64,000 nucleotides of DNA. Origin: CAVYTF01 sp963708205. GTDB lineage: Bacteria; Bacteroidota; Bacteroidia; Chitinophagales; Chitinophagaceae. The notes beneath the pieces are model-generated. The model was given only the letters and a program-made list of their open reading frames with translations. It had not been told where the DNA came from and ran no database searches. Made by a program: the position numbers and the translations under genes. Positions 8,574-17,871 of the stretch are shown one piece after another; position 1 is the stretch's first letter, and the number at the start of each line of letters is the position of its first letter. The stretch spans positions 2,232,001 to 2,296,000 of the forward strand of contig OY970196.1 in NCBI GenBank assembly GCA_963708205.1, read 5' to 3'.

Positions 8574-9632
8574 TTAATATTTGCTCAATATTTTTTCAAA
8601 ACGATTTACATCAGCCAAAGGATTTATTGGAATATTTTTTATTAAATAAGATGTAAGTTGCGATGCGAAATACGGAGCAAGTGAGCAGCCTTTTGTTCCC
8701 ATACCGTTTAAAATTCCAATAGTTTTATGAATTGGATGCAAGCCAACAAATGGTCTACGCTCAACATTGGCAGGCCTTTCAGAAGCTAAATGATCAATGA
8801 TTTTGTAAGAAATTTTAAGCCAATGATTCAATTGATGCTCCATTTTTCTCTTAAATAATTCTGTTGGTTTTGTATCAGCATAAGTCCATTCATAACTTGA
8901 GCCGATCCAAAACAAACCATCTTTCCACGGAACAATATTAATCCCTTGTTTGTAAATATTTTGATAAGGAAGATCGGGAATTTCTGCAATTAATGCTTCG
9001 CCTTTTGTGCGTACAAACGGCAGCATTTTGAAATACGGATTTTGAAATGCTTCAATACCTTCGCAGAAAATTATTTTTTTTGTAATGATATTTTTGTAAG
9101 AAATAAGTTCAGATTGATTGATAAAAAATTCTGAAAAGTTGAATTTCTCTTCTATTAAAATATTTTCTTTTCTTAATTTTTTTCTCCATTCAAATAAAAG
9201 TTTTTGAAGATCAATTAATAAACACGTTTTAATTTCTCCAATGCCATAATTGAAGTGAAAGTATTGCTGCCATTGACTTTCATTAGTTGTATGCAGGTAA
9301 GCTGCTGCTTCATTCATCCGCTCAAGAAAAGTGGTTTTCATTTGCAGCGAGGGATGAAAATCGAATACACTGCATTCAGTTATTAGTGAAGTATTTAATG
9401 CAATTTCTATTGCACGATAAGATTTAAATGCAAACGGAAGCAACTCATCAATTAACCAGGTTTTTACAATTCTTCTTCCTGTAACAGGATTTATAATACC
9501 ACTTGCAACTTTAGATGCGGTGAAATTTTGTGGCTCATCAATAACAATAATTTTCTTTCCGGCTTTTAATAATTCATAACTGAGAAATGTGCCGCAAATG
9601 CCCTGACCAATAATCAAATAATCAACTTCCAT
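8574..9632 (-). CDS. DAO-family FAD-dependent oxidoreductase
   Basis: The 352-residue product starts MEVDYLIIGQGICGTFLSYE, a Rossmann FAD-binding fold with GxGxxG, and has the family signatures VASGIINPVTGRR near residue 48 and LNGMGTKGCSLAPYFASQL near 310. It belongs to the D-amino-acid oxidase/glycine oxidase superfamily, which oxidises amines. The start at 9632 was preferred to an in-frame upstream start at 9656 because the FAD motif then sits at the usual distance. It is 10 bases from the aminotransferase gene and probably cotranscribed, which fits amino-acid catabolism, but the substrate cannot be told. Confidence 0.85.
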   Translation of the reverse strand: MEVDYLIIGQGICGTFLSYELLKAGKKIIVIDEPQNFTASKVASGIINPVTGRRIVKTWLIDELLPFAFKSYRAIEIALNTSLITECSVFDFHPSLQMKTTFLERMNEAAAYLHTTNESQWQQYFHFNYGIGEIKTCLLIDLQKLLFEWRKKLRKENILIEEKFNFSEFFINQSELISYKNIITKKIIFCEGIEAFQNPYFKMLPFVRTKGEALIAEIPDLPYQNIYKQGINIVPWKDGLFWIGSSYEWTYADTKPTELFKRKMEHQLNHWLKISYKIIDHLASERPANVERRPFVGLHPIHKTIGILNGMGTKGCSLAPYFASQLTSYLIKNIPINPLADVNRFEKILSKY

Positions 9633-9657
9633 GCAGCAAAGAAAACATACCTGCATG

Positions 9658-9690
9658 AAAAAAGCCTACAGTACCACCGTAAGCTTTTTT
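9658..9690 (-). terminator. Hairpin terminator after sucD
   Basis: Read on the minus strand, a 12-base stem (AAAAAAGCTTAC against GTAGGCTTTTTT, one G-U pair) encloses a 9-base loop and ends in six T. It lies 93 bases beyond the sucD stop and just before the oxidoreductase start, so it separates the two units. Confidence 0.75.
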
Positions 9691-9783
9691 CCCCCAATGA
9701 AATAAAACTATTTAGACAGCAGCTCAGAAATTGTTGCTGCTGCTTAGAGATTATAAAAGCATTAAAAAAATTTTGTTCGAAAA

Positions 9784-10656
9784 TTATTTTTTTATAACCT
9801 CTGCCATTGTTTTGCCAATGTCTGCGGGGCTTGCAACTACATGCACGCCACATTCTGAAAGTATTTTCATTTTTGCTGCAGCGGTATCATCAGCGCCACC
9901 GATTATTGCGCCGGCATGTCCCATTCTTCTTCCCGCAGGTGCAGTTTGCCCGGCAATAAAACCAACAACCGGTTTTGTACCTTTTTCTTTTATCCATCTT
10001 GCGGCTTCAGCTTCCATGCCACCACCAATTTCACCGATCATTACTATGCCATCAGTTTCTTTATCATTCATTAAAAGTTCGACTGCCTGTTTTGTTGTTG
10101 TGCCAATAATCGGGTCGCCGCCAATGCCAATGGCAGTGCTTATTCCAAGACCTGCTTTTACAACCTGGTCTGCTGCTTCATAAGTCAAAGTTCCTGATTT
10201 TGACACAATACCAATTCTACCTGCTTTAAAAATAAATCCCGGCATAATGCCAACTTTTGCTTCTCCTGCAGTTATTACGCCTGGACAATTTGGTCCGATT
10301 AATTTTGTATTTTTTTCCTGTAAATAATTTTTAACCTTAACCATATCCTGCACAGGAATTCCTTCTGTAATGCACACCACCAAAGCAATTCCTGCGTCAG
10401 CAGCTTCCATAATTGCATCGGCTGCGAATGCAGGCGGAACAAAAATAATACTGATATTTGCATTTGTTTGTTTCACTGCAGCAGCAACAGTATTAAACAC
10501 AGGCTTATCCAAATGTTTTGTTCCGCCTTTACCCGGAGTAACCCCGCCGACAACTTTTGTTCCGTAATCAATCATTTGGGTCGCATGAAATGTGCCTTCC
10601 GTTCCTGTAAAACCCTGCACAATAACGAGCGAATTTTTATTCACCAAAACTGACAT
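9784..10656 (-). CDS. sucD: Succinate-CoA ligase (ADP-forming) alpha subunit
   Basis: SucD forms the TCA-cycle enzyme that makes succinate and ATP from succinyl-CoA with the beta subunit SucC. The 290-residue product has the CoA-binding Rossmann domain (IVQGFTGTEGTFHATQM near 12-28, GGVTPGKGG near 37) and the phosphohistidine H247 in GRRMGHAGAI. Its length matches the family. sucC is not adjacent; the neighbours are an ABC permease upstream and the terminator downstream. The start is the ATG at 10656, and a TAATTTTG element stands 20 bases before it. Confidence 0.97.
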   Translation of the reverse strand: MSVLVNKNSLVIVQGFTGTEGTFHATQMIDYGTKVVGGVTPGKGGTKHLDKPVFNTVAAAVKQTNANISIIFVPPAFAADAIMEAADAGIALVVCITEGIPVQDMVKVKNYLQEKNTKLIGPNCPGVITAGEAKVGIMPGFIFKAGRIGIVSKSGTLTYEAADQVVKAGLGISTAIGIGGDPIIGTTTKQAVELLMNDKETDGIVMIGEIGGGMEAEAARWIKEKGTKPVVGFIAGQTAPAGRRMGHAGAIIGGADDTAAAKMKILSECGVHVVASPADIGKTMAEVIKK

Positions 10657-10675
10657 ATTTCTTTTTTGAGTTGGG

Positions 10676-10683
10676 CAAAATTA
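10676..10683 (-). promoter_or_regulatory. Putative -7 promoter element of sucD
   Basis: On the minus strand the octamer TAATTTTG matches the Bacteroidota -7 consensus TAnnTTTG, 20 bases before the sucD start. No good TTTG is seen at the expected -33 position, so the call is tentative. Confidence 0.4.
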
Positions 10684-10698
10684 GCAGAAACGCTGCAC

Positions 10699-11877
10699 TT
10701 AATTTTGACTAATATATTTTTTTACAGTGGTACTGTTCACTACAAATAACACAAGTAAAATTACTATTGCAGAAATAATTGTATAAAGAGACAGATAGGA
10801 ATTCACATACATATTTTGATTGGTTAAGAATTGCGCTAAACTAAATTGAAGCAATGCGAGTATCACCAATACGATCATAGTAATGATGGCATTTGATGGA
10901 AAAAATTGCTTCATTAAAAAACTATATAATTGTTTTGGCGCAGCACCAAGTGTTATTAATAAAACGATCTCTTCTTTACATGCAGCAATGGTAAGTTGAA
11001 TGAATAAAGTAAATATCAACAAAGCAAAAAGCAACATTACTGCACCGGTGAGCCACGAAATATTTACGACCATGTTTACAATTTGCCTGTACTTGCTAAA
11101 GCGGGTTTTATCTGCATCTGTTGTTAGTCCATGATCTTTCAAATACTGCACCAGTAAAGGGTTTCCGGCATCTTCAGTTTTAATTACAACACGTGAAGGA
11201 TTTGCATTTTTATCTGTTCCGAACTTTGTATTTGCCCAATCCATAAATTGTTGGGGCACTAAAACGGACGAAATGCGATCACTGAAACCAACCACTTTCC
11301 CATAAATATGAAAAGGACCGTTTGGAGTTTGTATCGTAATGTTCAGCGGCAAATTCATAACCAGTTGCTGCGATAGTTGCGGCAGATTTTGCGAAGCAGC
11401 AAAGCCAAAATTATACATATCCAAAAACATATTTGGAACGATCATCGGAATGAATTGTGAATTATCATCCCATTTCCAATCATTACTTTTTACATCAATA
11501 AATTCGTCTGGTACACTTTCAAAAAACAGATCGGTGAAAAAAGGAATTTCCGCATTTCCGCTCGCACCAACTTTAAAACGGCTTGGCGTAAGCACGCCAA
11601 CTGCATCAACAAAAGGTTGTTTTTTCAGATCCGCAATTTCAGCATCGCTCAAAGCTGTTGCACCAATTGTTTTATCATTTACAATTTTATTTATCAATAA
11701 AAAATTCGCAATGCTATCCTGGTTTGTTTTTCCATGTAATAAATCATTATAATCACTCTGCAATTGCACTGCACTTAAAATCAACAGCAGCGCGATTGAC
11801 AGCCCAACGACTGCCAAAATAAAACGGCTTCTTCCTGCACTTGCTTTAATTAATTTTTTTAAAAGTTCATTCAACAT
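10699..11877 (-). CDS. FtsX/MacB-like ABC transporter permease
   Basis: The 392-residue product has one membrane span at residues 18-40, a large extracytoplasmic domain of about 220 residues, and three spans near 275-298, 318-345 and 360-385. This is the type VII (FtsX, LolC/E, MacB) topology, whose members use ATP in the cytoplasm to work on envelope substrates rather than to carry solutes across. It lies downstream of its likely ATPase (11993-12640), with a 115-base gap holding an intergenic repeat copy. The substrate is unknown. Confidence 0.8.
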   Translation of the reverse strand: MLNELLKKLIKASAGRSRFILAVVGLSIALLLILSAVQLQSDYNDLLHGKTNQDSIANFLLINKIVNDKTIGATALSDAEIADLKKQPFVDAVGVLTPSRFKVGASGNAEIPFFTDLFFESVPDEFIDVKSNDWKWDDNSQFIPMIVPNMFLDMYNFGFAASQNLPQLSQQLVMNLPLNITIQTPNGPFHIYGKVVGFSDRISSVLVPQQFMDWANTKFGTDKNANPSRVVIKTEDAGNPLLVQYLKDHGLTTDADKTRFSKYRQIVNMVVNISWLTGAVMLLFALLIFTLFIQLTIAACKEEIVLLITLGAAPKQLYSFLMKQFFPSNAIITMIVLVILALLQFSLAQFLTNQNMYVNSYLSLYTIISAIVILLVLFVVNSTTVKKYISQN

Positions 11878-11942
11878 AAAAGACTTTTCCTTCGATCTTT
11901 TTTCTTTATGAGCCAGACTTTTGAAACACTATTAAAATGCCG

Positions 11943-11968
11943 TTGCGTCGCACTCTTGTACGTTCTGT
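11943..11968 (+). repeat. Intergenic repeat, copy A
   Basis: The reverse complement of 11943-11962 is the 20-base core CGTACAAGAGTGCGACGCAA, identical to that of copy B near 56.6 kb. The core folds as CGTAC-AAGA-GTGCG with one G-U pair. The outer arm present in copies B and C is degenerate here. It lies in the gap between the ABC ATPase and permease genes. Confidence 0.85.
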
Positions 11969-11992
11969 AATTCTATTCACCATTGATAATAC

Positions 11993-12640
11993 TTACAAAT
12001 TCAAAACTCTTGAATACTCAAAATGTTCATCTTCATCCAAATCAGTTAATACAAAACCTGCGTTTCTTTTTTTACATTCTGCTTCTATAAGCGTTGTTGC
12101 TTTTGAAATATTTTTTAGATCAAGATGACTGAAAGGTTCATCCATTAATACCCAAGCAAATGGTTGCATCAATGCCCTTATTATTGCTATTCTTTGTTGC
12201 TCGCCATAACTGCATAAACCTGCACGCTGCTCCAAAATGCCTGTAATACCAAGCGTTTCAGCCATTTCATCAATCTTATCTTTCCCGTAAAATGGTTTTT
12301 GCAAAACGCGTTTCAACTCTATATTTTCTCTTGCTGTTAGGTTTGGAAATAATCTTAAATCCTGAAAAATTATGCTTACATTTTGTTGACGAAGGCTTGC
12401 TAATTTTTCTACAGAAATATTTTTCAGATCAGTTTTATCCCACAAAACTTTTCCTTCGTAATCATCGCGCAACTTATATAAAGTATGTATAAGAGTTGTT
12501 TTACCGGTGCCGCTTGGCGCTTTTATTTTTATCCATTCGCCTTGATTGAACACAACATTATTATTCCAAATGTCTGAGCCACGCTGAATAAATTTTTCTT
12601 TTAAAGGAATTGGAACAATATTTTTTAATTCAATCTGCAT
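11993..12640 (-). CDS. ABC transporter ATP-binding protein, H-loop variant
   Basis: The 215-residue ATPase resembles LolD/FtsE. It has Walker A APSGTGKTTL at residues 41-50, the Q-loop at Q93, a signature SYGEQQR at 144-150 in place of the usual SGGQQQR, Walker B WVLMDEPF at 163-170 and a D-loop SHLD. The switch histidine that normally follows (THD) is replaced by T199-D200-L201-D202. The start at 12640 was chosen because the longer frame to 12772 overlaps the lipoprotein gene and lacks family similarity. It sits between the DUF4836 lipoprotein and the permease, so the three may work together. Confidence 0.82.
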   Translation of the reverse strand: MQIELKNIVPIPLKEKFIQRGSDIWNNNVVFNQGEWIKIKAPSGTGKTTLIHTLYKLRDDYEGKVLWDKTDLKNISVEKLASLRQQNVSIIFQDLRLFPNLTARENIELKRVLQKPFYGKDKIDEMAETLGITGILEQRAGLCSYGEQQRIAIIRALMQPFAWVLMDEPFSHLDLKNISKATTLIEAECKKRNAGFVLTDLDEDEHFEYSRVLNL

Positions 12641-12683
12641 CAGCAATAAATCCTTGAAAATTTTACAAGTAACAGATTGAAAA

Positions 12684-14333
12684 TTATTGTGTAGATGAAT
12701 CTTTTGTTGAAGGAGATGAAAACTGCGCATCGTTTTCTTTTGCAGTTTCCTGCTTCGCTGCTTGTGTAGCAAATTTTATAAATGAAGCCAAGCTATTTTC
12801 TTTATCATTCATTGTTCGAAGCTGCAAATATTGTTCTACTCCTTTACCATCATAATTGCTGCTTGTGCCAAGTACATCTTTAAATGTTTGCTGCGCGGAT
12901 GCAAGCACAGCCTGACTTTCAGGAGATGAAGAAGGAATTGATTTTAAAATTGAATTTACATCAATGTATAAAGCAATGGCAGTTCCTTTACTTTTATTTT
13001 CTATTTCAGAAGGCACATTTGCTTTGCCTGTGCTGCCTGTTTTATACTCCTGCAATAAATTTGCATCTGATGCAATGATCAAATTTTTATCATCAGTACT
13101 CATTGCAAAATTTCCCATCTGAGAAAAAACATATTGCCCGTTTTGATTTACCATCAGTCCCTTAGATGCTAAAGCCGCAGTAACCTTATCGTAAGATTTT
13201 TTATCACCGATCTCTGCATTTATTACAAGTTTTGCGGTAGGCATTTTAATAGAATCTCCGGGAGAAAATTCATTCGGTCTTGCGCTCATGCCAAAATCGG
13301 AAAATATCACTCCAAAATTTCCTTTAAATGCATTTAAAATATCATCAAGACTTAAACCAACCTGCTGCAGAAACTGGTTGGCAGTAGCATCAACCCCAAC
13401 ATATTTTGCTACAGCATTAATTATTTGCGGGTTAAAAGAAAACACAGTATAGCCTTCAACCTGTGAAGGATATCTTTCAACCATATCCATATTTACAGTT
13501 GGTCCGGCATATTTTGAAAGTATATTTTGCATGTCTTTATTGCTGAAAGACTTTGCCTGAAGCGTTGCTTTTCCATCTTCAAAATTTATTGTTCCGGCAG
13601 TGTATGAATCTTTTAAAAGGTCGGATGCTTTTGTCATGCCGATCAATGGAATGGAAGAAAGTGTGCCGGAAGAATTTGTCCAGAAAAGCATGTCTGCTTT
13701 TTTTGTAACGAGATCTTTAAAATCAGGAAGCGAGGCTACTGAGCCGTCTTCTTTTTGCGCAAAAAGTGCAGCCAGTTCTTTTTGTGAAGCCGCGCCGTTA
13801 TTGGAATTGGATGTAGTATCATCAGGAGCATTGCCAATTACATTTGCAAGTATTGCCACATCACTATTCCAGCCAACTGCAAAGCCATCTTTTAAAGCAG
13901 CATAAGAATAATTGTCTGCTTTTTTTATATCAATTGATGTATAACTTTTTTTAAGAAAAGCTTCAAACGCGCTTACATCTTTCATTGCAGCAACAACGCC
14001 GGTTGAGGTTGACTGACCATTCATTATAGAACCTGAAGTGGTTGCGAAAACAAAAAATTCACTTTGCCAATCAACACCGGAATTTTTTACATCATTCCAA
14101 TTTTTTATTCCTACCTGCGCAGCTTCACTTGTATCACCAAAAGTTTTAAATAAAGAATCCATATCAATATGGCTGTCGGCAAGTTTATCAGAAAGACTTT
14201 TTGGATCAGCTCCTAAAATAAACGTGGCATCTTTTGGAATATATAAAGTTTGTTTTGGAAGAGATTTATGGCAACTTGTAAACGCCGCAATTGTTGTAAA
14301 AGCTATTATTAAAAATTTCAAATTGATTTTCAT
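12684..14333 (-). CDS. DUF4836 family lipoprotein
   Basis: The 549-residue product begins MKINLKFLIIAFTTIAAFTS, with a lipobox cysteine right after (TSC), so it should be a lipoprotein. The body matches the Bacteroidota DUF4836 type: YIPKDATFILGADPKSLSDK after the signal, alternating folded segments, and a Gln/Ser/Thr-rich C-terminus (SPSTKDSSTQ). The start at 14333 places the signal peptide first; ATG 14360 is an alternative. It is 43 bases upstream of the ABC ATPase gene. The function is not known. Confidence 0.8.
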   Translation of the reverse strand: MKINLKFLIIAFTTIAAFTSCHKSLPKQTLYIPKDATFILGADPKSLSDKLADSHIDMDSLFKTFGDTSEAAQVGIKNWNDVKNSGVDWQSEFFVFATTSGSIMNGQSTSTGVVAAMKDVSAFEAFLKKSYTSIDIKKADNYSYAALKDGFAVGWNSDVAILANVIGNAPDDTTSNSNNGAASQKELAALFAQKEDGSVASLPDFKDLVTKKADMLFWTNSSGTLSSIPLIGMTKASDLLKDSYTAGTINFEDGKATLQAKSFSNKDMQNILSKYAGPTVNMDMVERYPSQVEGYTVFSFNPQIINAVAKYVGVDATANQFLQQVGLSLDDILNAFKGNFGVIFSDFGMSARPNEFSPGDSIKMPTAKLVINAEIGDKKSYDKVTAALASKGLMVNQNGQYVFSQMGNFAMSTDDKNLIIASDANLLQEYKTGSTGKANVPSEIENKSKGTAIALYIDVNSILKSIPSSSPESQAVLASAQQTFKDVLGTSSNYDGKGVEQYLQLRTMNDKENSLASFIKFATQAAKQETAKENDAQFSSPSTKDSSTQ

Positions 14334-14527
14334 ACAAATTTTTTTAGAAAGAATTTTCATGCCAAATTTCAATTTGCATAAATAACACTTTCCCTCAACA
14401 TATAAAACAGTATTTTGTATAAAAGGAAATAGTATTTTTTTGATATTTATTAATTTTTTGTAAAAATCGTTTTGCAAATAATCTTTTCAAAAAAAATCCG
14501 TTCTTAATCAAAATCCCCTTTTTTTAA

Positions 14528-15046
14528 ATGAACCGTTTTTTTCTGCTTCTGGCTCTCTGCATAATTTTTATTTTTGAAGCTTCATTTTACAAACGTCCAC
14601 CCGGAAATCAATTCACGGTTATTATCACAAAGCATACGTATGAATTGAGTGTGTATGATAATAATGGCTGGCTTGCAACTTATCCGGTCGTTTTTGGAAA
14701 AAATGATCTGCGTGATAAAATGTGCGAAGGTGACCGGGAAACACCTGAAGGCGAATATAAAATTGCCAGCAAACGACCGCACGAAAAATGGGATCGTATG
14801 ATGATGCTCGATTATCCCACGGCTGAAGATTATGCAAAATTCAACCAGCGTAAGGCCCAAGGTTTACTTCCGGCAAACGCGCAAATTGGCGGTGGCATTG
14901 GCATTCACGGCACCTGGCAACACGAAGGTTATGCTGTTGATCAATTTCAAAACTGGACAGATGGCTGCATTAGTTTGCGGAATGAGAATGTTGAAGAATT
15001 GTACGGCATGCTGCCGGTTGGCACGAGCGTAATGATAACAAAATAA
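14528..15046 (+). CDS. L,D-transpeptidase family (YkuD) protein
   Basis: YkuD enzymes make 3-3 cross-links in peptidoglycan or attach proteins to it in the periplasm. The 172-residue product has an N-terminal membrane anchor or signal (residues 3-20) and the catalytic motif with H127 in GIGIHGTW and C147 in TDGCISLR (His-Gly and S/T-x-G-C-x-x-x-R pattern). It diverges from the DUF4836 lipoprotein gene across a 194-base AT-rich gap in which I see no clear promoter. A hairpin terminator follows. Confidence 0.93.
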   Translation: MNRFFLLLALCIIFIFEASFYKRPPGNQFTVIITKHTYELSVYDNNGWLATYPVVFGKNDLRDKMCEGDRETPEGEYKIASKRPHEKWDRMMMLDYPTAEDYAKFNQRKAQGLLPANAQIGGGIGIHGTWQHEGYAVDQFQNWTDGCISLRNENVEELYGMLPVGTSVMITK

Positions 15047-15066
15047 TTTATCAGAAAATTTTTATG

Positions 15067-15093
15067 AAGCACATCCTGCAAGATGTGCTTTTA
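15067..15093 (+). terminator. Hairpin terminator after the L,D-transpeptidase gene
   Basis: A perfect 9-base stem (AAGCACATC and GATGTGCTT) with a CTGCAA loop is followed by a run of T. It starts 20 bases past the transpeptidase stop. Confidence 0.85.
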
Positions 15094-15144
15094 CATTTTG
15101 CAACTGTTTGGCACAATTTTAATTGCTTCTTATCAAACATTATT

Positions 15145-15270
15145 ATGAGAGACTGGTTAAAAACATTACTTGCCGGTTACGCAGCTTACAGATGGGGTGG
15201 TGGCTGCCTCGGAACTATTATAGTTTTTGTAATAGTTTACTGGTTGCTTGGGCACAGCGGTTGTCATTAA
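15145..15270 (+). CDS. 41-residue single-span membrane peptide
   Basis: This small gene encodes MRDWLKTLLAGYAAYRWGGG followed by a hydrophobic span (CLGTIIVFVIVYWLLGH) and ends GCH. The ATG at 15145 was chosen because the longer frame would begin before or inside the terminator hairpin. The composition, a positively charged cap plus one membrane helix with Gly-Gly-Gly-Cys, is like small membrane proteins annotated in relatives, but I do not recognise a family. It lies alone between the transpeptidase terminator and nadB. Confidence 0.6.
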   Translation: MRDWLKTLLAGYAAYRWGGGCLGTIIVFVIVYWLLGHSGCH

Positions 15271-15363
15271 ACTTAAAATCTTCCAAATCTACGCTTCAAA
15301 TTTTTTCTTTCTTCTGAAAGCATCCTTATACTTTCGTGTAATTTTTAATTTATTTCTATTTTA

Positions 15364-16977
15364 ATGCAGACAGATTTTTTGGTAATTGGTTCCGGTATTG
15401 CAGGTCTTACTTATGCGCTAAAAACCGCTGATCATTTTCCTGATAAAAAAATAACGGTTATCACCAAAGCAACTGCTGACGAAACAAATACGAAATATGC
15501 GCAGGGCGGAATTGCAGGTGTGTGGGACGAAGCAAATGACAGCTTTGAAAAACATATTGAAGATACATTGATAGCAGGCGATGGTTTGTGTAATAAAAAT
15601 ATTGTGGAAATAGTTGTGAAAGAAGGTGTAGAAAGAATAAAAGAAATAATTGATTACGGCGCAGAATTCGATAAGGATGAAAGTGGTGATTATTCACTTG
15701 GACGCGAAGGTGGCCACAGTGAGTTCAGGATACTACATCACAAAGATGTTACCGGCAAAGAAATGGAGCGTGCGTTGATTTCTCAATTGCAGCAACATAA
15801 AAATATTGAGCTGATAAATTATTGCTTTGTAATAGATCTTATCACACAACATCATTTAGGTTTTTTGGTTACTAAATCAACGCCTGATATCACTTGTTTT
15901 GGTGTATATGTTCTAAATCTTCGAACAAATCAAATCGAAAAAGTTTTATCAAATATTACATTACTTGCCACAGGTGGTTGCGGGCAGGTTTATCGCACAA
16001 CTACCAATCCTAAAATTGCAACAGGCGATGGTGTGGCAATGGTTTACCGCGCAAAAGGAAGAATTGAAAATATGGAATTCATTCAATTTCATCCAACTGC
16101 TTTTTATCAGCCCGGAGTTTCTCCTTCGTTTTTAATTACTGAAGCCGTTCGCGGTGATGGTGGTATTTTAAGAAATAAAGATGGGGAAGCTTTCATGGAA
16201 AAATATGATGCACGCAAAGACCTTGCACCGCGTGACATTGTAGCACGTGCCATTGATAGGGAAATGAAACGCGCAGGTACAGAACATGTTTATCTGGACT
16301 GCACACATATGAATAAAGAAAAATTCATCCATCATTTTCCAAATATTTATGAAGTGTGTTTGAAGTCAGGAATTGATGTAATGAAACAAATGATACCTGT
16401 TGCACCTGCTGCACATTACAGTTGCGGCGGCATAAAAACTGATGAGAATGCCTGCACTTCCATTTTAAATTTATATGCCTGCGGCGAATGCGCCAGCACA
16501 GGATTGCATGGTGCCAACCGCTTAGCCAGCAACAGTTTGCTGGAAGCGATGGTTTTTGCGCATCGTGCTTTTGAAAACAGCATTGCTAATATTAATGATG
16601 AAGGTAATGCTGATGCTTTAGCAAAATGGGGACACATTCCTGACTGGAATGCAAAGGGAACTACTGAGCCAAAAGAAATGATTTTAATAACACAGAGCCA
16701 AAAAGAATTGCAGCAGGTAATGAGTGATTATGTTGGCATTGTGCGAAATGATATTCGCTTGCAACGTGCATCAAAGCGGCTTGATTTATTGCATGATGAA
16801 ACGGAGCAATTATACCAAACAACAAAAGTATCACCGCAACTTTGCGAGCTTCGAAATATTATAACTGTAGGATATTTAATTGTAAAAGGAGCAGAGTTTC
16901 GCAAAGAAAGCAGGGGCTTGCATTTCAACACTGACCATCCTTCAAAAAATGAAATTTTGCAAAATATCATTTTATAA
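15364..16977 (+). CDS. nadB: L-aspartate oxidase
   Basis: NadB oxidises L-aspartate to iminoaspartate, the first step of de novo NAD synthesis; quinolinate synthase NadA then uses it. The 537-residue flavoprotein has the FAD motif GSGIAGL at 8-14, TNTKYAQGGIAGV near 43, HHKDVTGKEME near 125, the active-site region FHPTAF near 240 and RDIVARAIDREM near 295, then LACGE-type CGECASTGLHGANRLASNS near 380. Succinate dehydrogenase or fumarate reductase flavoprotein is excluded by the overall match and length. nadA and nadC are not in the window. Confidence 0.95.
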   Translation: MQTDFLVIGSGIAGLTYALKTADHFPDKKITVITKATADETNTKYAQGGIAGVWDEANDSFEKHIEDTLIAGDGLCNKNIVEIVVKEGVERIKEIIDYGAEFDKDESGDYSLGREGGHSEFRILHHKDVTGKEMERALISQLQQHKNIELINYCFVIDLITQHHLGFLVTKSTPDITCFGVYVLNLRTNQIEKVLSNITLLATGGCGQVYRTTTNPKIATGDGVAMVYRAKGRIENMEFIQFHPTAFYQPGVSPSFLITEAVRGDGGILRNKDGEAFMEKYDARKDLAPRDIVARAIDREMKRAGTEHVYLDCTHMNKEKFIHHFPNIYEVCLKSGIDVMKQMIPVAPAAHYSCGGIKTDENACTSILNLYACGECASTGLHGANRLASNSLLEAMVFAHRAFENSIANINDEGNADALAKWGHIPDWNAKGTTEPKEMILITQSQKELQQVMSDYVGIVRNDIRLQRASKRLDLLHDETEQLYQTTKVSPQLCELRNIITVGYLIVKGAEFRKESRGLHFNTDHPSKNEILQNIIL

Positions 16978-16985
16978 TTGAGCGT

Positions 16986-17867
16986 ATGTTTTATGTAGTT
17001 TATGGCATATTGTATCTTTTTTCTTTATTGCCATTTTGGTTTTTTTATTTCTTGAGTGATGGAATAAGTTTTTTATTAAATCATGTATTTAAGTATCGGA
17101 AAGATGTTGTGTTATACAATCTTTCAATTGCCTTTCCAGAAAAAACGATACAAGAAAGAAAAGAAATAGCCACAAAATTTTATAGAAATTTCACTGATAG
17201 TTTTCTTGAAACGATTAAGCTTATTTCAATTTCAAAAAAACAATTGGATAAAAGATTTACTGCGAATTATGAAGTTATTAATGAGCTCCACGGAAATGTA
17301 AAACAATTGCAAATCCTTCTCGGGCATTTTTTTAATTGGGAATATGGAAACTGCGCCTATGCATCAAATGTAAAATATCCTTTGTTGATAGTTTATATGC
17401 CCATAAAAAATAAAATCATCAATAAATTATTCATGCATATTCGCGAAAGGTTTGATGCAAAAATGATCTCAGCAACAAATTATCGGAATGAATTTGGAGT
17501 TTATCAAAACAAAGAATATCTGCTTGGTCTGGTCGCTGATCAAAATCCCGGAGCACCTGACAAATCTTATTGGACTGATTTTTTTGGAAAGAAAGCGCCC
17601 TTTGTTAAAGGTCCGGAGCGCGGCGGTAAAATAAATAATACAGGAATATTAATGTGTAATATTTATAAAAAAAAGCGTGGATATTATGGCTCTGAAATAC
17701 AGATACTCACTCTGTTTCCAAAAGATATGGCCGCTGGTGAAATTACAAAAAAAATGGTACAATTTATTGAAGATAGCTTGCGAAAAGATCCGGCAAATTA
17801 TTTATGGAGTCATCGCAGATTCCGATTTGAATACAATGAAAAAGAACATGCACATTTAGTGATTTAA
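16986..17867 (+). CDS. LpxL/HtrB-type lysophospholipid acyltransferase
   Basis: The 293-residue product is a lipid A late acyltransferase-like enzyme, which adds a secondary acyl chain to lipid A (or an ornithine/aminolipid in some Bacteroidota) at the inner membrane. It has an N-terminal membrane segment (residues 3-32), the catalytic HX4E motif H114-E119 in LGHFFNWEYGN, and the conserved GLVADQNPG near 185. It starts 9 bases after nadB and is probably cotranscribed. The acceptor lipid cannot be fixed from sequence. Confidence 0.87.
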   Translation: MFYVVYGILYLFSLLPFWFFYFLSDGISFLLNHVFKYRKDVVLYNLSIAFPEKTIQERKEIATKFYRNFTDSFLETIKLISISKKQLDKRFTANYEVINELHGNVKQLQILLGHFFNWEYGNCAYASNVKYPLLIVYMPIKNKIINKLFMHIRERFDAKMISATNYRNEFGVYQNKEYLLGLVADQNPGAPDKSYWTDFFGKKAPFVKGPERGGKINNTGILMCNIYKKKRGYYGSEIQILTLFPKDMAAGEITKKMVQFIEDSLRKDPANYLWSHRRFRFEYNEKEHAHLVI

Positions 17868-17871
17868 AAAA

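Noticed and set aside
9731..10183. A 150-codon frame antisense to sucD
   Set aside because: It is a shadow of the conserved sucD coding sequence and has no family-like features.
15064..15144. An upstream in-frame extension of the small membrane peptide
   Set aside because: Its first codons lie inside the terminator hairpin of the transpeptidase gene, so the ATG at 15145 is preferred.
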